A stretch of DNA of 6,779 nucleotides, from NCBI GenBank assembly GCA_009928745.1, contig SACC01000068.1, positions 1-6,779 of the forward strand. Reading direction: 5' to 3'. The stretch is from Clostridia bacterium. GTDB taxonomy: Bacteria; Bacillota; Clostridia; Christensenellales; CAG-1252. The notes under the pieces are model-generated. The model saw only the letters and a list, made by a program, of their open reading frames with translations, made no database searches and was not told where the DNA came from. Of this stretch, positions 1-5,044 are shown piece by piece. How positions within the stretch are numbered: the stretch's first letter is position 1; each line of letters begins with the position of its first letter. The position numbers were made by a program, and so were the translations under genes.

Positions 1-16
1 TATTGTTTGTATTATA

Positions 17-817
17 TCATATATTAATTATTGCAATCAATATAATCAAGACCACCGCCGTTTCCGCCGCTGCCTCGGGATGACCATGGCTGCCAAAATA
101 ATAAACATCAAGCGCCAAGCTGGTACCCGGCTGTAAAAGGCTGTCAGGAAGCTTATGCACCATGCCGATAGTAAGAATCAGCACCGCGCTTTCGCTTATC
201 ACTCTTCCTATTGCAAGTATAATTGAGGTGACAATGCCCGCTGTTGCCGAAGGTAAAACCACGCTGAATATAGTCTTGACCTTGCTGGCGCCCAGCGCAT
301 AGCTCCCCTCACGTAATGCGTTAGGCACCGAAAGCAGACTTTCCTCTGTTGATCTCACAATCAACGGCAACACCATTATTGAAAGTGTCAAACCTCCTCC
401 AAGCAGCGAATAACCCAACTTTAGGGCAACAACAAATACAATGTAACCGAATAGTCCGTATATAATGCTCGGAATTCCTGACAATGTCTCCGTTGCAATT
501 CTAATATATTTTATCAATTTGCTTTTGCTGTTTGTATATTCCACCAAAAAAATCGCGGCGAATATACCGATAGGCGCAGCTAAGCCGACAGCAATAATGG
601 CAAGTAACATAGTGCCTTTTAAGGCAGGGAGAATCGAAGGATTGCGTGAGGTGTATTCTCCGAACACTATATCGTAGTTAAGGTGTTCGACTCCTCTTAT
701 TAGTATAAATAAAATAACTGCAGCGAGGGAAAGAATCGCCAACACGAGCGATGCAAAGGAAAATACTTTAAGCGCTTTGAATTTTATCTTCTGTATTTTA
801 TATCCTGCGTTTTCCAT
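17..817 (-). CDS. pstA: Phosphate ABC transporter permease PstA
   Basis: One of the two membrane permeases of the Pst high-affinity phosphate importer; it pairs with PstC and is energised by PstB. The 266-residue protein is strongly hydrophobic, with a first membrane segment at about residues 17-41 and several more from about 65 to 260. The permease signature is clear: SGIPSIIYGLFG at 113-124, VRSTEESLLSVP at 154-165, then the EAA-type cytoplasmic loop that docks on the ATPase (EGSYALGAS at 170-178, VVLPSA at 186-191), followed by AIGRVISESAVL at 202-213. The start is supported by AGGAG seven bases upstream (825-829), inside the end of pstC; the two genes overlap by 20 bases, which suggests translational coupling. 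The C-terminus stops at a TGA right after the last membrane segment, so the usual short basic tail of about ten residues is absent. Family assignment is secure; the short end could be natural or a frameshift. Confidence 0.94.
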   Translation of the reverse strand: MENAGYKIQKIKFKALKVFSFASLVLAILSLAAVILFILIRGVEHLNYDIVFGEYTSRNPSILPALKGTMLLAIIAVGLAAPIGIFAAIFLVEYTNSKSKLIKYIRIATETLSGIPSIIYGLFGYIVFVVALKLGYSLLGGGLTLSIMVLPLIVRSTEESLLSVPNALREGSYALGASKVKTIFSVVLPSATAGIVTSIILAIGRVISESAVLILTIGMVHKLPDSLLQPGTSLALDVYYFGSHGHPEAAAETAVVLIILIAIINI

Positions 818-1703
818 TACGCTTCTCCTTTTTATTTTTTAGTAGCGAAAAACAAATGTTGATTATCATTACAAAAACAAACAGCACAATTCCTGTAGCG
901 ATTAACGCGTCGAGTGTTTCGCCTGTCTGCTCAAGTGCGCCCATAGCGATATTAGCCGTCATTGTTCTCACACTCTGAAAAAGACTTCCCGGCATCTCGG
1001 GACTGCCGCCAATAACCATTATAACCGCCATAGTCTCCCCGATAGCCCTTCCGATTGCAAGCACTACGCCCGCAAAAATGCCGCTTTTGGCAGCAGGGAG
1101 CATTGTTCTGAAAACAGCTTGCTCCTTTGTCGCGCCTAGAGCAAGCGCTCCTTCGTAATAGGTTTTTGGCACGGCATTAAGCGAATCAAGGCTTATACAC
1201 ACAATTGTAGGAAGTATCATTATGGATAAGACGATGCTTGCGGCAAGAATTCCGTAACCCATTCCTGTAGGACTGATATAATCTCTTAAAAACGGTATAA
1301 TAATTATCATACCGAACAAACCGTATACGACAGAGGGAATGCCTGCAAGCAGGTTAATAAGTTGTTTTATTACTGCAACGGCTTTTTTATTACAGAATTT
1401 ATATAAACAAATTGCGGTAAACAAGCCGATGACTACTCCAAAAGCCACCGATAACGCCGTAACGTACAGTGATGCGACAATCATTGAAAGAATACCGTAA
1501 CTCGCATTAGCCGGATCGGAAACATTCCAGTCGGCGCTAGTCAAGAAGCTAAATATTCCCGTTTTAATTATAAAGGGCATTCCTCTTGCAAACAAAAATA
1601 CACATATTGTCAATAACGCTATAATTGCAAAAACGGCACATCCCAAGAATATGCCTTTCATTATTATGTCTCTCGTTTTGATAAATCTATAAAATTTAAT
1701 CAT
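798..1703 (-). CDS. pstC: Phosphate ABC transporter permease PstC
   Basis: Second membrane permease of the Pst phosphate importer, forming the channel together with PstA. The 301 residues begin with a short basic cytoplasmic segment and a membrane helix at about 15-40. A periplasm-side loop containing DWNVSDPANASYG (58-70) and further helices follow. Diagnostic stretches are LLAGIPSVVYGLFGM (118-132), the EAA loop EGALALGAT (184-192) with TMLPAAKSGI (200-209), and AIGRAIGETMAV (216-227), which is the PstC form of the motif. The tail is highly basic (KNKKEKRNGKRR), as expected for a cytoplasmic end. Length is typical of the family. The start is the first ATG after a strong GGAGGT ribosome binding site, but the gap between them is 13 bases and can fold into a small hairpin. 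An internal ATG at codon 15 is less likely, because the N-terminal basic region fits the family. Confidence 0.95.
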   Translation of the reverse strand: MIKFYRFIKTRDIIMKGIFLGCAVFAIIALLTICVFLFARGMPFIIKTGIFSFLTSADWNVSDPANASYGILSMIVASLYVTALSVAFGVVIGLFTAICLYKFCNKKAVAVIKQLINLLAGIPSVVYGLFGMIIIIPFLRDYISPTGMGYGILAASIVLSIMILPTIVCISLDSLNAVPKTYYEGALALGATKEQAVFRTMLPAAKSGIFAGVVLAIGRAIGETMAVIMVIGGSPEMPGSLFQSVRTMTANIAMGALEQTGETLDALIATGIVLFVFVMIINICFSLLKNKKEKRNGKRRI

Positions 1704-1722
1704 AGCTACGACAGCTACCTCC
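1701..1722 (-). promoter_or_regulatory. pstC ribosome binding site with hairpin spacer
   Basis: The Shine-Dalgarno GGAGGT (1717-1722) lies 13 bases before the pstC ATG, longer than the usual 5-9. The spacer reads TAGCT-GTCGT-AGCTA, a perfect 5-bp stem with a 5-base loop whose last A is the first base of the start codon. Folding would shorten the effective distance to the start. That this matters in the cell is inference. Confidence 0.5.
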
Positions 1723-1732
1723 GTTTCTGCAT

Positions 1733-1760
1733 ATCAGACGGCGCTAATGCGCCGTCTGAT
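1733..1760 (-). repeat. Perfect 12-bp hairpin between pstS and pstC
   Basis: ATCAGACGGCGC and its exact complement flank a TAAT loop, giving a 12-bp stem with no mismatch. It begins 18 bases after the pstS stop codon. The sequence downstream on the transcribed strand is not U-rich, so it is not a standard intrinsic terminator. The likely role is to block 3'-to-5' decay or mark a processing site, so that pstS mRNA accumulates above pstC-pstA mRNA. More PstS than permease is the known pattern for pst operons, including that of Bacillus subtilis. The structure is seen directly; the role is inferred. Confidence 0.75.
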
Positions 1761-1778
1761 TATGTTATGTTATACTAG

Positions 1779-2663
1779 TTATCCAATTATCTGCGACCAT
1801 AATTTGAGCTTTGTCGCCTCTGCTTCCTCATTATCATATATGTTTTTCAGCTGCGCTAAGGTAAGAGATTCAACCGTGTTGGCTTTGTTGACGATAATTG
1901 CTATTCCGTCTTTTGCAACAATGGTGCATAGACAATTCGCCGCCTTTGTGCTATTAAATTCTTCGCTTATCATACCTAAGGTGCTTACTCCGTTGTTAGC
2001 GTTATTATATCCTGTTCCGCTGCCGCCGCCAGCTACTGTAATATTTACCGAGGTGTGTATTGCGTTAAATTCTTCGGCAAGTATCTCCATCAAGGGCTGC
2101 AATGACGTAGAGCCGCTGATGCTTATCGTTCCGGTTAATGCCGCCGCCTGTGAAGGTCTTGCATAAGCCGTTGCGCTGTCGTACATCGTCACATAACCTT
2201 CTGCTGCAATTATTGTCTGCGCATCGCTGCTGGCAAGATAGGTCATGAAAGCTTGCGCAGCGGCGTTACCGTCAATAATTGTTTGTTGGTAAACAATATT
2301 CAAGGGTCTTGCTATTGCATATGTTCCCGCTTTTATGTTGGCAACGGTGCATTCTACGCCGTCAATCTTTAGTTTCTTGACATCATTGGTAACATAGCCC
2401 AAACTTTCATAAGCGATTGCGTATTTATTGCTTTTTATTTCTGCTAGAATACCCGCAGTTCCCGTCTGAATAATAACTCCCGTAGGATCTGCCTTGCCTT
2501 TTCTGCCGATAAGCTCCATAAATGCCGATTTTGTGCCGCTGCCGTCCTCTCTTACGACTACCGCAATATTTTTACTGCTGTCAAAAGACGCGCTCTTATC
2601 ACAGCCTGTAAATACTACTAATCCCATTAGGGCAATTAATATTATAATCAATACTTTTTTCAT
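1779..2663 (-). CDS. pstS: Phosphate-binding lipoprotein PstS, permuted
   Basis: Extracellular phosphate-binding protein that delivers phosphate to PstC-PstA. Residues 1-21 are a lipoprotein signal peptide (MKK, hydrophobic core, VFTGC), with Cys21 as the probable lipidated residue. The order of motifs is reversed relative to ordinary PstS. First comes the usual C-terminal module: REDGSGT (38-44), YAIAYESLGYV (81-91), IDGVE (100-104), YAIARP (115-120) and AAEGYV (153-158). After a linker of about 20 residues comes the usual N-terminal module: ISGSTSLQP (182-190), GGGSGTG (212-218), KDGIAIIVN (251-259), LTLAQLKNIYDNE (267-279) and LWSQIIG (288-294). All main phosphate-contact motifs are present, so the protein is probably functional. 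The start is set by AGGAG (2670-2674) six bases before the ATG. Identity as a PstS-family binding protein is secure from motifs and operon; the permutation is read from motif order. Confidence 0.92.
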   Translation of the reverse strand: MKKVLIIILIALMGLVVFTGCDKSASFDSSKNIAVVVREDGSGTKSAFMELIGRKGKADPTGVIIQTGTAGILAEIKSNKYAIAYESLGYVTNDVKKLKIDGVECTVANIKAGTYAIARPLNIVYQQTIIDGNAAAQAFMTYLASSDAQTIIAAEGYVTMYDSATAYARPSQAAALTGTISISGSTSLQPLMEILAEEFNAIHTSVNITVAGGGSGTGYNNANNGVSTLGMISEEFNSTKAANCLCTIVAKDGIAIIVNKANTVESLTLAQLKNIYDNEEAEATKLKLWSQIIG

Positions 2664-2690
2664 ATTTTTCTCCTTTTACGTTATGCTTCC

Positions 2691-2719
2691 ATTATACGGG
2701 ACGCAAAAAAATTAAAATA
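2691..2719 (-). promoter_or_regulatory. Probable pstS promoter (-10 TATAAT)
   Basis: A perfect TATAAT lies at 2691-2696 on the minus strand, predicting a transcript start near 2684 and a leader of about 20 bases containing the AGGAG site. At 17-bp spacing the -35 position (2714-2719) reads TATTTT, a poor match. A strong -10 with a weak -35 is expected for an activator-dependent promoter and fits the PHO-box-like repeats just upstream. Confidence 0.6.
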
Positions 2720-2728
2720 TCACTCTGC

Positions 2729-2756
2729 GGTAAACCTTGTGTAAAATGTTCGTAAA
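2729..2756 (-). promoter_or_regulatory. PHO-box-like direct repeats upstream of pstS
   Basis: On the minus strand three hexamers, TTTACG (2751-2756), TTTACA (2740-2745) and TTTACC (2729-2734), are separated by exactly five bases each, giving an 11-base period. Tandem TTnACA-like hexamers with about 5-base spacers are the known binding layout of PhoP in Bacillus, and 11-base direct repeats are general for PhoB/PhoP regulators. A possible degenerate fourth unit, GTGATA (2718-2723), falls near the -35 position. This predicts induction of pstSCA by phosphate starvation. Confidence 0.65.
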
Positions 2757-2895
2757 AATGGGACTCTAATTAATGTTCTTCCATTAATTCCCTTATCAAA
2801 GTCAAAGAAAAGCGCTCATTTGCTAAAAAGCCAATTTTATCGCCGTTATACGTTAAACAACTACCTTATATTATAAAATTTAATGAAAAAGCATA

Positions 2896-2924
2896 TTGAA
2901 TATTAATACTTATTGTGTTATATT
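2896..2924 (+). promoter_or_regulatory. Probable promoter of the C69 peptidase gene
   Basis: TTGAAT (2896-2901) and TATATT (2919-2924) are separated by 17 bases, a good housekeeping-type promoter. The predicted transcript start is near 2931, leaving a leader of about 25 bases that contains the strong GGAGG site (2947-2951). This also argues against translation starting at the upstream in-frame ATG at 2915, which overlaps the -10 region. Confidence 0.5.
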
Positions 2925-2956
2925 ATGTATATTATCTAATAGCACCGGAGGGAAAC

Positions 2957-4219
2957 ATGTGCGACACCTTATTCAAAAAGGACAACTGCAATGCGGTTTT
3001 CGGAAAAAACAGCGACAGAAGCTGTAACGAACCGAACTTAACCGTATTTGTCCCCGCAATAGAACACAATGCAGCTACTGTTCTTTGTACATATATTAGT
3101 ATTCCGCAAGTAAAATCTACCAACGCTTGTATTCTTGTCAAACCCAGTTGGATGTGGGGCGCAGAGATGGGCATTAACGAATTCAGCGTAGCTATCGGCA
3201 ACGAAGCGGTATTTACCAAGAAAAAAAACAAAACTCCTTCACTTACTGGTATGGATTACGTCCGTATCGCGCTTGAACGCGGCAAAACGGCGGAAGAGTG
3301 TCTGGATATAATTATCACCCTGTTACAAGAATATTCGCAAGGCGGCAATTGCGGCTTTGACAAGAATTTTTACTATGACAATTCTTTTTTGATTGCCGAC
3401 CCTTCCTCCGCCTTTATTCTTGAGACGGCAGGGAAGCTGTACGCCGCCCGCAAAATTGACAAGCAAGGCAATATCTCTAACCGTCTTTCTCTTAGCGGCG
3501 ATTATTATAAGACCAACGCGCCGATAAGCCAATCTTTTTCCAAAACTCATTCGGACACTATATATACGCATTTTTCAAAATCCTTAATGCGTCAGCAAGC
3601 GGGCGAAAGACAGCTTGAACAGTGGATAAAGACGGATGTTTTTTCCATGATGTTTACCCTTCAAAGCCATGCTACAGAACGGAATCTCTACACAAAAGGC
3701 AACGTTGGCAGTCTCTGCATGCATCAATCCGCCCTAGGTGACCACACCACCGGCAGTATGATAGTCAATCTAGCTCACAACTATCCCACAGTCTGGATTA
3801 CCGGCTGTTCCACACCCTGCTTATCACTATATAAACCTACATATTTTGGAGTAATAGAAGGTCCGTTAAAGACCGACGAAAAGGAATCTCTCGAGTTTTG
3901 GCTGAAGCGTGAATATCTCTTAAGAGGGATATACGCAGGTCACGTCAACGAGACGAAATACCGCATAAGACTATTGTCTTTGCAAAGCCAGTGGTTGCAA
4001 GAGGAGAAAAGACTCCGCCTGTCTAACGCGCCGAAAGAGGATTACGAAGCGTTTTCTAAAAAAGCAAGCAAGCAGGAAAGGGAATTTGTCGAAGGCTATA
4101 TGGACGTAATCTGCGCAGTCAAGAACGGCGAGCTGCCGCTCCCTAAGCTATGGAAAAAGAAAACCGCAGCGCTGAATAAAAACGTCTTTGCAAGAACCCT
4201 TGCAGAAAGAAAAGTATAA
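2957..4219 (+). CDS. Secernin-like peptidase, family C69 (Ntn hydrolase)
   Basis: A 420-residue protein of the secernin/C69 dipeptidase group, N-terminal nucleophile hydrolases in which removal of Met1 exposes Cys2 as the catalytic residue. The start MCDTL is the family's N-terminus and follows GGAGG by five bases. An in-frame ATG 14 codons upstream would bury the cysteine and lies in the promoter, so it is rejected. Conserved stretches are FGKNSDR (15-21), WMWGAEMGINEF (65-76), GNEAVFT (81-87), LTGMDYVRIALERG (96-109), GGNCG (129-133), NSFLIADP (142-149), LETAG (155-159), HTTGSM (263-268) and STPCLSLYKP (285-294). The basic C-terminal third (about 310-420) is more variable. No signal peptide or membrane segment is seen, so it is probably cytoplasmic. 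Members are often annotated as dipeptidase or penicillin acyltransferase-like; the true substrate cannot be read from sequence. It is a single-gene unit, divergent from pstS. Confidence 0.9.
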   Translation: MCDTLFKKDNCNAVFGKNSDRSCNEPNLTVFVPAIEHNAATVLCTYISIPQVKSTNACILVKPSWMWGAEMGINEFSVAIGNEAVFTKKKNKTPSLTGMDYVRIALERGKTAEECLDIIITLLQEYSQGGNCGFDKNFYYDNSFLIADPSSAFILETAGKLYAARKIDKQGNISNRLSLSGDYYKTNAPISQSFSKTHSDTIYTHFSKSLMRQQAGERQLEQWIKTDVFSMMFTLQSHATERNLYTKGNVGSLCMHQSALGDHTTGSMIVNLAHNYPTVWITGCSTPCLSLYKPTYFGVIEGPLKTDEKESLEFWLKREYLLRGIYAGHVNETKYRIRLLSLQSQWLQEEKRLRLSNAPKEDYEAFSKKASKQEREFVEGYMDVICAVKNGELPLPKLWKKKTAALNKNVFARTLAERKV

Positions 4220-4239
4220 ATTAATATTTTGATTTTTAT

Positions 4240-4277
4240 AAACAATTCCCCCAGTTAAGTTGGGGGAATTGTTTTTT
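4240..4277 (+). terminator. Intrinsic terminator after the C69 peptidase gene
   Basis: A 14-bp perfect stem (4240-4253 with 4261-4274, core CCCCC/GGGGG) encloses a 7-base loop and runs into six T residues (4272-4277). It starts 21 bases after the peptidase stop codon. On the opposite strand the T tract is weak and interrupted. It may also slow transcription coming from rsmG, whose stop lies about 75 bases away, but it is best oriented for the plus-strand gene. Confidence 0.93.
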
Positions 4278-4349
4278 AGATTATGCATTTAATTTTGACT
4301 ACTACTGCTAAAACTTTGTCTCCGTAAAATGCAATTTTTGTGATGTAAT

Positions 4350-5039
4350 TTACAGCGGGTTGGTGCGCGGTTTGTTGCCCGAACGGGGATACTCTATCGG
4401 GGTTGGCTTGCTCTTTTTGATTATTATTAAGGAGCGTTTGTTATCAGTGTCGAGAATATTATATTTTATTACCTTTTTTATCTCGCCGCCGAGCGCCTTC
4501 AGCGCAGGTTTTGCGCCGTTAAGTTCCTCTTCTATCTCACCGCCCTTGTATATTACCGCCGTGCCGCCGAGCTTCAAGAAGGGCAGCAAGTATTCGGCAA
4601 GCGTTGCTAACGGTGCAAGCGCGCGCGCAGTAACTGTGTCAAAGTATTCTCTGTATTTCAATTTTGCCGCGTCCTCCGCCCTGATATGCACAGCTTTTGC
4701 CTTAAGATTGAGGCTGCTGATTATATGATTGAGAAAAGTTACCTTTTTGTTGACGCTCTCAATGAACGTGAGTTCTATATTCGGATTGACTATTGCTAGC
4801 GGTATCCCCGGGAAACCTGCGCCGCTGCCCACGTCGCAAACTTTACCTGTAATATATAACGCACCCTCTAAACTATCGGCGTAATGCTTGATTATAACTT
4901 CTTCTTTATCGGTAATCGCCGTCAGATTGAATTTTTCATTCCAGCTGTTAAGCTCCTCATAATAAAAGGCAAAAGCGGATAACGCCGTCTTTATCTGCTC
5001 CTCGTTGAGTTGCGCCATATATTTTTTCAATCTTTCCAT
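4350..5039 (-). CDS. rsmG: 16S rRNA (guanine527-N7)-methyltransferase RsmG
   Basis: Transfers a methyl group from S-adenosylmethionine to N7 of G527 in the 530 loop of 16S rRNA; in other bacteria its loss gives low-level streptomycin resistance. At 229 residues it is of normal length. Family marks are NEKFNLTAI (34-42), HYADSL (52-57), the SAM-binding glycine loop VCDVGSGAGFPGIP (67-80), acidic strand-end residue E94 in TFIES, RAEDA (120-124), TARALAPLATLAEYLLP (137-153) and the ending YPRSGNKPRTNPL, which matches the canonical C-terminus, so the protein is complete. The ATG lies five bases after the mnmG stop, with AGGAAG overlapping that stop region, indicating co-transcription and probably coupled translation. 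A second ATG at codon 8 has a weaker upstream site and would remove part of the N-terminal helix. This gene is also known as gidB. Confidence 0.96.
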   Translation of the reverse strand: MERLKKYMAQLNEEQIKTALSAFAFYYEELNSWNEKFNLTAITDKEEVIIKHYADSLEGALYITGKVCDVGSGAGFPGIPLAIVNPNIELTFIESVNKKVTFLNHIISSLNLKAKAVHIRAEDAAKLKYREYFDTVTARALAPLATLAEYLLPFLKLGGTAVIYKGGEIEEELNGAKPALKALGGEIKKVIKYNILDTDNKRSLIIIKKSKPTPIEYPRSGNKPRTNPL

Positions 5040-5044
5040 ACTTC

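Noticed and set aside
17..19. TGA read as an amino acid (alternative genetic code) at the end of PstA
   Set aside because: The other genes use TAA or TAG and encode tryptophan with TGG, and no internal TGA is seen in any conserved position. One terminal TGA gives no support for recoding.
1747..2166. Plus-strand open frame of 139 codons antisense to pstS
   Set aside because: It lies inside a clearly coding pstS on the other strand, has no recognisable motif, and is explained as a shadow frame.
2915..2956. Upstream in-frame ATG adding 14 residues to the C69 peptidase
   Set aside because: It lacks a ribosome binding site, overlaps the likely -10 box, and would bury the Cys that must be residue 2 for an Ntn hydrolase. 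The ATG at 2957 follows GGAGG.
4240..4277. Terminator hairpin as a mobile-element end or attachment site
   Set aside because: The stem, loop and T tract directly after a stop codon are fully explained as an intrinsic terminator; no flanking duplication or transposase is present.
4276..4349. Readable minus-strand frame just after the rsmG stop (FYGDKVLAVVVKIK)
   Set aside because: RsmG already ends with its canonical YPR...NPL tail, so this is not a frameshifted extension; there is no start codon with a ribosome site and the stretch is too short to support a gene.
4360..4728. Plus-strand open frame of 122 codons antisense to rsmG
   Set aside because: Shadow of rsmG, whose conserved motifs occupy the opposite strand; no ribosome binding site or family resemblance.
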